From Anaerolineae bacterium (GTDB lineage Bacteria > Chloroflexota > Anaerolineae > Aggregatilineales > Phototrophicaceae): a DNA stretch of 5,194 nt. The stretch is taken from positions 1 to 5,194 of the forward strand of contig JAIOHO010000536.1 in assembly GCA_019912905.1 (NCBI GenBank), read 5' to 3'. Positions 1 through 5,194 of the stretch are shown here, in pieces. Each line of letters starts with the position of its first letter. Positions within the stretch are counted from its first letter, which is position 1. Both the position numbers and the translations under genes were made by a program. The notes below the pieces were generated by a model. It was not told the DNA's origin and ran no database searches. It saw only the letters and a list, made by a program, of their open reading frames with translations.

Positions 1-732
1 ACACGATTGTTTGCCGACCCAGAATTCGATGGTTTCCCCGCGCATGTAACCGAGGAGCAGATTGACGACGAAGGTAATGTCATTGGCCGTGAGGATAACC
101 CCGATAACGAACCGGTGACCGGGGACGTGCAACCGCCAGACCTGAGCGACCAGCCACTGGAACGACGCAAGTTGTATGTGGATGAGGGTCATGCGGACAT
201 TGCCGCCGAGATGGTCTACTTGCTCGACGAACACGGCAAGCAGATTATGGTCAAGCTGGTAGACTACACGGCGGAACAGGTACGGACGCTGTACCCTTCC
301 TCCGAATTGATGCGGCAAGCATGGACGGATATGCAGCAGCGCAACCAGATCGTGAAAATGCTCTCCGAGCGTGGTATAGATTTCGACCAATTAGCCAACG
401 TCGTGAGCCAGCCTGACGCGGACCCCTTTGACCTACTATGCCATGTCGCATTCAAAGCACCGATCCTGACCCGACGCGAACGTGTGGACCGGGTGACGAT
501 TGCGGAAAGCAAGTTCTTCGAGCAATACACCTCCAAGGCGCGGGAGATTCTATATCTGCTGCTGGAAATATACGCCGCTTATGGACCAAACCAGTTCGAT
601 CTGGGCAACGTACTCAAGGTGCAGCCATTTTCGGATTACGGCAACGTGCTGGAGATTGCACAGTTTTTCGGCGGCCCCAACGAATTACGAAACGCTGTGG
701 AACATTTGCAGAAGCTATTGTACATAGCCTAA
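1..732 (+). CDS. hsdR: Type I restriction enzyme subunit R (EcoEI-like), C-terminal part; 5' end outside window
   Basis: HsdR is the ATP-dependent motor and nuclease subunit that joins HsdM2HsdS to translocate and cut unmethylated DNA. Only the last 243 residues are visible. The frame is open to base 1 (Thr-Arg precede the TTG at 7), so that TTG is internal and not a start. The visible part begins with the end of the helicase module (LFADPEFDG), then an acidic linker rich in Asp/Glu/Pro (about residues 18-55), then a helical domain typical of the EcoEI R-subunit C-terminus. Its signatures are MVYLLDEHGKQ, DPFDLLCHVAFKAP, LTRRERV, NVLKVQPFSDYGN and FGGPNELRNAVEHLQKLLY at the end. In the family this domain docks the motor to the methyltransferase core. 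The nuclease and DEAD-box motifs lie upstream and cannot be checked, so activity is unproven. The C-terminus looks complete. The next gene follows after 24 nt in the same direction. Confidence 0.93.
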   Translation, partial: TRLFADPEFDGFPAHVTEEQIDDEGNVIGREDNPDNEPVTGDVQPPDLSDQPLERRKLYVDEGHADIAAEMVYLLDEHGKQIMVKLVDYTAEQVRTLYPSSELMRQAWTDMQQRNQIVKMLSERGIDFDQLANVVSQPDADPFDLLCHVAFKAPILTRRERVDRVTIAESKFFEQYTSKAREILYLLLEIYAAYGPNQFDLGNVLKVQPFSDYGNVLEIAQFFGGPNELRNAVEHLQKLLYIA

Positions 733-756
733 CTGCGAACGATTTTGGAACTGAAG

Positions 757-1527
757 ATGACCTTATTGCGCGACCAAACCCCAAAAACCAAGATGGAATA
801 TGCCCGCGAACTCATCAAAACCAAGCGGTATGATGAGGCACGGGCAATACTCGAAAAGGTCGATCATCCGAAGGCGCGTGAATGGCTCGTAAAGCTGGAT
901 CAGATCGCGCCGAGAGCTAAGCCAGAAAAGAAGGTGCGCAAAGGCGGCTGCATGCCGTTGATACTTCTTTTCGCATTGGCTTTTGGCCTCTTTGTGATAA
1001 TGATCTGGATTGCGGATTCTCGGTTACCGGCATCGCCGCCTCTGCCAACGCCAACCAGCATCCCGATCACGCGATGTTCTGGTCCCCAGCTTGTGAGCTG
1101 CTACCGAGAGCAGATGGCAGCAGCGCTGAAGCAAAAGGGAAGTACGGTATCAGGCATTGGCGATGAACTCATATCAGGCTCAGGCGGGCGGCTGGATTCA
1201 TGGGTGGATGTGGAGCTAAACGGGCCTAGGGACTATGCGACCGCTAAAAGCATAATAGAACAAGCTCTGCGCGTCTACGCTGGAGCCATGCCGTCAGAGA
1301 GAGCAGGTTCCTTCCTGGTTACCGTTTCATGGACCCGTGATGGCCGCCAGTGCTCTGATAATGCAGGAATGGGATACGAGACCATGCAGCGAGTCAACTG
1401 GGATAATGTGTCGCAGCAGGGTATCTTTGATGCGATTGACCGCAATATCTATAGGGATGTGGATGGTCCTTACAGCCAGATTGGGATTGCTCCCGATCCA
1501 TCGCAGTTTCCTGAATGCAATCGTTAG
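757..1527 (+). CDS. Membrane-anchored protein of unknown function with TPR-like N-terminus, between hsdR and hsdM
   Basis: I do not recognise a named family. From ATG 757 it has 256 residues; a TTG at 745 would add four, but ATG 757 has a GGAA six bases upstream and is preferred. Residues 8-48 form a short helix pair with the pattern EYARELIKTKRYDEARAIL and HPKAREWLVKLD, resembling one tetratricopeptide-like repeat. A basic stretch (KPEKKVRKGG) precedes one hydrophobic helix at about residues 66-86, so the N-terminus should be cytoplasmic and the rest exported. A Pro/Thr-rich linker (SPPLPTPTSIP) leads to an exported domain of about 150 residues with four cysteines (about 107, 115, 199, 254), which could form disulfides. 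The CSGPQLVSCYREQM and LVTVSWTRDG segments suggest a folded alpha/beta domain. It lies in line with the hsd genes (24 nt after hsdR, 17 nt before hsdM), so it is probably co-transcribed. A role in restriction, such as regulation or envelope sensing, is speculation; a passenger gene is equally possible. Confidence 0.8.
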   Translation: MTLLRDQTPKTKMEYARELIKTKRYDEARAILEKVDHPKAREWLVKLDQIAPRAKPEKKVRKGGCMPLILLFALAFGLFVIMIWIADSRLPASPPLPTPTSIPITRCSGPQLVSCYREQMAAALKQKGSTVSGIGDELISGSGGRLDSWVDVELNGPRDYATAKSIIEQALRVYAGAMPSERAGSFLVTVSWTRDGRQCSDNAGMGYETMQRVNWDNVSQQGIFDAIDRNIYRDVDGPYSQIGIAPDPSQFPECNR

Positions 1528-1532
1528 CTGAA

Positions 1533-1536
1533 GAAG
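1533..1536 (+). promoter_or_regulatory. Probable ribosome binding site deciding the hsdM start
   Basis: GAAG lies eight bases before ATG 1545, inside a purine run (GAAGAAGCGAG). The in-frame ATG at 1515 has a pyrimidine-rich leader (CAGTTTCCTGA) and no such site, which supports ATG 1545 and a non-overlapping hsdM. Confidence 0.5.
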
Positions 1537-1544
1537 CGAGTCAG

Positions 1545-3101
1545 ATGCCACGCAAACCCAACGCCAACAACGGCCAGCAGGCCACCACCGCGCAGCAGTT
1601 GAACAGCATCATCAAATCGGCGCGGGACATCATGCGCAAAGACAAAGGCCTGAACGGTGATCTCGACCGGCTGCCGATGTTGACATGGATCATGTTCCTC
1701 AAGTTCTTCGACGATATGGAGCAGCTGCGTGAGCAGGAAGCTATCCTGACCGGTGAGGATTTCCACCCGACCATCGAAGGGCCCTACCGCTGGCGGGACT
1801 GGGCCGCGCGGGAAGATGGCATTACCGGTGACGCTTTGATCCAGTTCGTCAATCAGGACGAGGCGGTGCGGCCCGATGGTGTACGCGGCCTCGGCCTGTT
1901 TGCCTATCTGCGCAGCTTGCACAGCGCCAATGGCAGCGGGCGACGCGATGTGATCCGCACGGTATTCAACGGCGTCATCAACCGGATGGTCAACGGCTAT
2001 CTGCTGCGCGATGTCATCAACAAGGTGAACGGCATCCACTTCACCAGCAGCGAGGAAATCCATACCCTCAGTCACCTGTACGAGACCATGCTGCGCGAGA
2101 TGCGTGATTCGGCGGGGGATTCCGGCGAATTTTACACGCCGCGCCCGATGGTGCAGTTCATGGTGGCGGTCACCAATCCGCAGCTTGGCGAAACCGTGCT
2201 CGACCCGGCCTGCGGGACGGGCGGGTTTTTGGCGGAAGCCTACGAGCATCTGCAACAGCAGGTCAAATCGGTGGAAGATCGGCAGGTGCTGCAATGGGAG
2301 AGCATCTACGGCGGCGAGGCCAAACCGCTGCCCTACCTGCTGGCCCAGATGAATCTGCTGCTGCACGGGCTGGAAGCGCCGCAGATCGACCCCGGCAACA
2401 GCCTGCGCTTCCCGCTCAACGACATTGGCGACCGTGACCGCGTGGACATCATCCTGACCAATCCCCCATTCGGCGGTGAGGAGGAGCGCGGCATTCTCAA
2501 CAACTTCCCTCCTGATATGCAAACGTCAGAAACAGCGATGCTGTTCCTGCAACTGATCATGCGCAAGCTCAAACGCCAGCCGACACCGGGCCGCGCGGCG
2601 GTGGTCGTGCCCAACGGTACGCTATTTGCAGATGGCGTGGCAGCGCGAATCAAGAAAAATCTGCTTACAGATCGTTTCAACTTGCATACGATCGTTCGCC
2701 TACCAAACGGCGTATTTGCGCCCTACACCAGCATTCAGACGAATCTCCTTTTCTTTGACCGCACTGGCCCGACGAAGGAGATTTGGTACTATGAACAGCC
2801 TCTGCCGGCTGGCCTCAGAAATTACACTAAAACTAAGCCCATGCGGTACGAAGATTTCGCGGATTGCCTTGAGTGGTGGAACAACCGAGTCGAGAACGAG
2901 CGAGCATGGAAAGTTCGCGTGGAAGACGTACTCAAATATGACGACAATGAAAACATTGTGTCGGTGAATCTCGACATTAACAACCCGAACAGTGCTGAGG
3001 CACTTCAGCATAGATCGCCAGAAGAGCTTGTGGAAAGTATTATCGCCAAGGAGAGGCGTATCGTCGCCATCATGAATGAGATTAGAGGGATTGTTGGCTA
3101 A
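1545..3101 (+). CDS. hsdM: Type I restriction-modification system methyltransferase subunit M
   Basis: HsdM is the SAM-dependent N6-adenine methyltransferase that, as a dimer with HsdS, protects host sites and scores methylation state for HsdR. The protein has 518 residues, normal for the family. Residues about 15-160 are the helical HsdM N-terminal domain (QQLNSIIKSARDIMRKD, LPMLTWIMFLKFFDDME). GEFYTPR at 194-200 opens the N6-methylase fold, DPACGTGGF at 220-228 is the SAM-binding motif I, and NPPF at 306-309 is the catalytic motif IV. VVVPNGTLF follows near 354-362 and the tail carries the usual VNLDINNPN. No key residue is missing, so it should be active. An ATG at 1515 is in frame but overlaps the previous gene and lacks a ribosome site; ATG 1545 has GAAG eight bases upstream and gives the typical MPRKPNAN start. 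Base composition falls from about 60% GC to about 48% after position 2640. hsdS starts one base after the stop. Confidence 0.97.
   Translation: MPRKPNANNGQQATTAQQLNSIIKSARDIMRKDKGLNGDLDRLPMLTWIMFLKFFDDMEQLREQEAILTGEDFHPTIEGPYRWRDWAAREDGITGDALIQFVNQDEAVRPDGVRGLGLFAYLRSLHSANGSGRRDVIRTVFNGVINRMVNGYLLRDVINKVNGIHFTSSEEIHTLSHLYETMLREMRDSAGDSGEFYTPRPMVQFMVAVTNPQLGETVLDPACGTGGFLAEAYEHLQQQVKSVEDRQVLQWESIYGGEAKPLPYLLAQMNLLLHGLEAPQIDPGNSLRFPLNDIGDRDRVDIILTNPPFGGEEERGILNNFPPDMQTSETAMLFLQLIMRKLKRQPTPGRAAVVVPNGTLFADGVAARIKKNLLTDRFNLHTIVRLPNGVFAPYTSIQTNLLFFDRTGPTKEIWYYEQPLPAGLRNYTKTKPMRYEDFADCLEWWNNRVENERAWKVRVEDVLKYDDNENIVSVNLDINNPNSAEALQHRSPEELVESIIAKERRIVAIMNEIRGIVG
3084..3090 (+). promoter_or_regulatory. 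Probable ribosome binding site for hsdS within the end of hsdM
   Basis: AGAGGGA lies 12 bases before ATG 3103 and overlaps the last hsdM codons. With the hsdM stop at 3099-3101 and one base between the genes, ribosomes finishing hsdM could start hsdS, which would tie S output to M. The spacing is longer than ideal. Confidence 0.5.
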
Positions 3102-3102
3102 C

Positions 3103-4779
3103 ATGCAAATGGCTAGCCACTATCCATACGTACCGCTCAAGAATTTCTTGAGACCGGTTGATCGCTCTGAATCACCTGAACCGGGTAAGACGTACCGGCT
3201 GTTCGGTGTGAAGTGGTGGGGCGAGGGTGTTTATGAACGAGAAGCTGTTGATGGGAGCCAGACACAGTACAAGAAACTGTCTCGTATCGAGACGGATGAC
3301 ATTGTCATAAACAAAATTTGGGCACGACATGGGAGCGTTGCGGTTGTTTCGCCTGAACTTGCGGGATGCTATGGTGGCAGCGAATTTCCAACATTCATTC
3401 CCAATTATCAGCTTCTTGAACCGTGCTGGTTGCACTGGATGTCAAAAACACCGATGTTCTGGCAATGGTGCGAAGAGAAATCTTTCGGTACTAGCGGCAA
3501 AAATCGTATTCGGCCTGAACAATTTCTTGAGATAGAAATACCCCTCCCGCCGCTGGATGAGCAGCGCCGCATCGTCGCGCAGATTGAGGCCCTCGCCGCC
3601 CGGATCGTGGAAGCCCGCGGTTTGCGTCAGCAGGCGATGGAGGAGGCTAAGGCGTTGATTATTACTGAACGGGCAAGAATATTTGAACGTGCACTAGAGG
3701 GCAGAACTCAAAAACTAAGCGCTGTTGCCGATCTTGAGCGCGGCAAATTTTCGCACCGTCCCAGAAATGATCCGCGCTTTTTTGGTGGTGAACACCCTTG
3801 GATACAAATTGGGGAAATCCAATCCGCAGGCAAATATATCACCAGCTATTCTGAAACCCTTAACGATGAAGGTATGGCAATCAGTCGCAAATTTCCGAAG
3901 GGAACATTGCTGATTAGTATCGCGGCGACTATAGGAGCGGTAGGAATTTTGGATTTTGACTGCTGTGTACCTGATAGCATCGTTGCAGTTATCCCAAAGC
4001 GCGGCTACTCTTCTGAATTTATCTATCATTATCTCGGTTACCTTCGAACACACCTTGAGGATATTGCGCCTCAAAGTGCCCAAAAGAACATAAATCTTCG
4101 TATACTGTCGCCATTGCCATTCCCTGACCTTCCCTACAAGCAGCAAGAACAGGTTGTAACGTACTTGGATCATCTGCAATTTAGGATTGACAGTCTTATG
4201 GCACTCCAAGCTGAGACTTCTGCCGAACTTGATGCGCTGCTGCCGTCTATCCTCGACAAGGCGTTCAAAGGGGAGTTGGAAGTCGGCCAGGTCACGCTGG
4301 CCGACGCCTTCGGACTCGCCGAACGGCAGCGCATCCTGCTCGATCTGCTGGTGGCGGCCTCCAGAATGGAGACTCTGCCCGAACCGGAGCCGGTCAACAT
4401 CACGCCGCTGATGAAGTATGCGTTTCTGTTCGGCATGGAAGCTCCGGCCCAGCCCGTGCAGTGGTACACGTTCTATGCCTACGACTATGGCCCATTTTCG
4501 AAGGAAGTCTATGACGATCTGGAAGTGCTGGTTTCAGCAGGGCTGGTAACGCGAGAGAAAAGCAATACGCCCAGCGGCGCGGATTACACCGCACCGTTAG
4601 CGGATCAGGCCGATGCCATTCGCGGTCAGCTTACTTCGCTGCCGGACAATCTCCGTCAAAGTGTCCGTGACATCATCGCAGCGTATGGTCATCTGGGCCT
4701 GAATGATCTGCTGCGGCTGGTTTACCGCAAGTATCCTGACTATACCATCCAATCCAAACGCGGGGATTTGCGGGGATAA
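3103..4779 (+). CDS. hsdS: Type I restriction-modification specificity subunit S with extra C-terminal YwgA/Panacea-like domain
   Basis: HsdS reads the bipartite DNA target and holds two HsdM subunits. From ATG 3103 it has 558 residues, against roughly 390-460 usually. TRD1 spans about residues 6-145 (FGVKWWGEGVYERE, VINKIWARHGSVAVV, FGTSGKNRI). IPLPPLDEQRRIVAQIEAL at 146 begins the central conserved coiled-coil helix, up to about 195. TRD2 spans about 205-338 (PWIQIGEI, GTLLISIAATIG, QKNINLRI). PFPDLPYKQQEQVV at 339 begins the distal conserved helix, ending LLPSILDKAFKGEL at about 392. The two halves repeat each other, as in all HsdS proteins. Residues about 404-551 are an added domain, described separately. 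ATG 3076 is in frame but overlaps hsdM; ATG 3103 lies one base after the hsdM stop with AGAGGGA 12 bases upstream, slightly far. ATG 3109 is a further possibility. The target sequence cannot be read from the protein. Confidence 0.95.
   Translation: MQMASHYPYVPLKNFLRPVDRSESPEPGKTYRLFGVKWWGEGVYEREAVDGSQTQYKKLSRIETDDIVINKIWARHGSVAVVSPELAGCYGGSEFPTFIPNYQLLEPCWLHWMSKTPMFWQWCEEKSFGTSGKNRIRPEQFLEIEIPLPPLDEQRRIVAQIEALAARIVEARGLRQQAMEEAKALIITERARIFERALEGRTQKLSAVADLERGKFSHRPRNDPRFFGGEHPWIQIGEIQSAGKYITSYSETLNDEGMAISRKFPKGTLLISIAATIGAVGILDFDCCVPDSIVAVIPKRGYSSEFIYHYLGYLRTHLEDIAPQSAQKNINLRILSPLPFPDLPYKQQEQVVTYLDHLQFRIDSLMALQAETSAELDALLPSILDKAFKGELEVGQVTLADAFGLAERQRILLDLLVAASRMETLPEPEPVNITPLMKYAFLFGMEAPAQPVQWYTFYAYDYGPFSKEVYDDLEVLVSAGLVTREKSNTPSGADYTAPLADQADAIRGQLTSLPDNLRQSVRDIIAAYGHLGLNDLLRLVYRKYPDYTIQSKRGDLRG
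4312..4776 (+). other. Domain: C-terminal extension of HsdS, YwgA / SocA-Panacea (DUF4065)-like
   Basis: This part of hsdS lies past the distal conserved helix, where HsdS proteins normally end. It begins with a helix (ERQRILLDLLVAASRM), then ITPLMKYAFLFGME, YAYDYGPFSKEVYDDLEVL (YGPFSKEVYDDL at about residues 462-473), SAGLVTRE, and near the end DLLRLVYRKYPDYT (about 535-548). The order 'Lxk-hhFLh ... YGPFSKEVYDDL ... GLh ... LLrhVYxkYPxhT' is what I know from stand-alone YwgA-type proteins; the first half also recalls the SocA/Panacea antitoxin domain. Such proteins are predicted to be helical/winged-helix with protein- or DNA-binding roles. The assignment rests on remembered patterns, not on a search. 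Composition here is GC-rich (about 65%), like the conserved core and unlike the two TRDs. There is no stop codon or internal start with a good ribosome site separating it from HsdS, so it is a true fusion in this sequence. Confidence 0.72.
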
Positions 4780-4799
4780 TAGATTCGGATCAATTCCCC
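4760..4799. repeat. Tandem GCGGGGAT pair and weak inverted repeat at the convergent hsdS/regulator junction
   Basis: GCGGGGAT occurs at 4760-4767 and again at 4770-4777, at the last hsdS codons. GGGGA at 4772-4776 can pair with TCCCC at 4795-4799, giving a five-base stem with an 18-base loop. There is no T-tract on either side, so this is a poor candidate for an intrinsic terminator. It is the only structure I see in the 25-nt gap between the two converging genes. Confidence 0.3.
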
Positions 4800-4804
4800 A
4801 GTAC

Positions 4805-5194
4805 TCAGTCCTGCTTGTTTTTCCTGAATACCCGGTCTCTCATTTCCTTTTCGAAGTTTGCCTGAATTTCGCTGCCCATGTCCTGGGCGTTGTCTTCGAC
4901 AAAGCGTTTGGCCTGTTCGTTGATTTCATTCAAATCCGCATCAGGTTTGTCACGCTGAAGCAGACTCATCAGGTCTGTTTGAAGGACAACCATCTGACGT
5001 AACTGGATGATGAGACCGGCGCGAAAGGGCGACGTGAGCTGATGCACATAGCCCATGATCTCTTCATCGGCAAAGTCGTCGCCAAAGAAATAGGCAATTG
5101 GTCGGTCCAAAGCCGCGGCAACCTGGGGCATTTCTTCAGTTCGCGGGGTTCGAGTTCCATTTTCGTAGCCGGAAATCGTATTCTGCGTTTTGCC
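4805..5194 (-). CDS. XRE-family helix-turn-helix transcriptional regulator, N-terminus outside window
   Basis: The minus-strand frame is open to the window edge and ends with TGA at 4807-4805, giving 129 visible residues. The first ones read GKTQNTISGYENGTRTPR, the recognition-helix half of a Cro/C1-type HTH (compare the family pattern 'vSqxtISxyEnGxrxPs'), followed by MPQVAAALDRPIAYFFGDD, which closes the HTH domain. The Met at 5131 is therefore internal and not the start. The remaining ~90 residues are helical and charged (IIQLRQMVVLQTDLMSLLQRD, NEINEQAKRFVEDNAQDM) and probably serve dimerisation or effector binding; I do not recognise that part as a named domain. The gene converges on hsdS with a 25-nt gap. 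XRE proteins beside restriction systems can act as controllers, but its operator and promoter would lie outside the window, so a link to the hsd genes is only inferred. Confidence 0.88.
   Translation of the reverse strand, partial: GKTQNTISGYENGTRTPRTEEMPQVAAALDRPIAYFFGDDFADEEIMGYVHQLTSPFRAGLIIQLRQMVVLQTDLMSLLQRDKPDADLNEINEQAKRFVEDNAQDMGSEIQANFEKEMRDRVFRKNKQD

Noticed and set aside
7..9. TTG at 7 as the start of a 241-residue protein
   Set aside because: The frame is open before it and the sequence is the middle of an HsdR protein, so the gene begins upstream of the window.
438..833. An open frame overlapping the end of hsdR and the start of the next gene on the + strand
   Set aside because: It runs in a different frame through conserved EcoEI-like HsdR codons, and its translation shows no family motifs; it is a shadow frame.
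1680..1685. TTGACA, a perfect -35-like hexamer
   Set aside because: It is inside hsdM coding sequence and no -10-like hexamer follows at 16-18 bases.
1524..2522. A 332-codon open frame on the minus strand opposite hsdM
   Set aside because: It is fully antisense to a clear methyltransferase gene in a GC-rich stretch, where complementary frames often stay open. The translation is rich in His, Val and Gln without domain motifs.
3715..4209. A 164-codon minus-strand frame opposite TRD2 of hsdS
   Set aside because: It is antisense to the recognised HsdS frame, with a low-complexity basic translation and no ribosome site that stands out.
4772..4799. Intrinsic terminator between hsdS and the regulator gene
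   Set aside because: The stem has only five base pairs, the loop is 18 bases, and no T-tract follows on either strand.
1..5194. CRISPR array, tRNA, rRNA, insertion sequence or attachment site
   Set aside because: I see no regularly spaced repeats, no tRNA-like cloverleaf, no transposase and no long inverted repeats; the window is almost entirely coding.

Overview
The window holds most of a type I restriction-modification locus on the + strand, followed by a convergent regulator gene on the - strand. Coding density is close to complete and GC is roughly 45-65%. Non-ATG start possibilities, and an N-terminal motif of the 'HPKAREWLVKLD' kind followed by a membrane anchor, recall proteins I associate with Chloroflexota (Anaerolineae-like) genomes. 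That assignment is inference from style only; nothing here, such as an rRNA, fixes the taxon.

Layout: (1) positions 1-732 carry the C-terminal part of HsdR, the motor/nuclease subunit of an EcoEI-like (type IB-like) enzyme, with its 5' end outside the window. (2) Positions 757-1527 encode a membrane-anchored protein of unknown function with a short N-terminal helical repeat (TPR-like), one transmembrane helix and an exported C-terminal domain. It sits between hsdR and hsdM, where no standard subunit belongs. (3) Positions 1545-3101 encode HsdM, a complete N6-adenine methyltransferase with motif I (DPACGTGGF) and motif IV (NPPF). (4) Positions 3103-4779 encode HsdS, with two target-recognition domains separated by conserved helical regions, plus an extra ~150-residue C-terminal domain resembling the YwgA / SocA-Panacea (DUF4065) group of small helical/winged-helix proteins. 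(5) After a 25-nt convergent gap, positions 4805-5194 (minus strand) carry an XRE-family helix-turn-helix regulator whose N-terminus is cut by the window edge.

The four + strand genes are separated by 24, 17 and 1 nt, so they look like one transcript: hsdR - membrane protein - hsdM - hsdS. HsdM and HsdS would form the methyltransferase; with HsdR they would form the restriction complex that translocates and cuts unmodified DNA. Base composition is mosaic: the 5' two thirds of hsdM, the central HsdS helices and the HsdS 3' extension are GC-rich, while the 3' end of hsdM and both target-recognition domains are clearly lower. This fits exchange of specificity cassettes.

The two points that go beyond a routine type I system are the extra C-terminal domain on HsdS and the membrane protein inserted between hsdR and hsdM.
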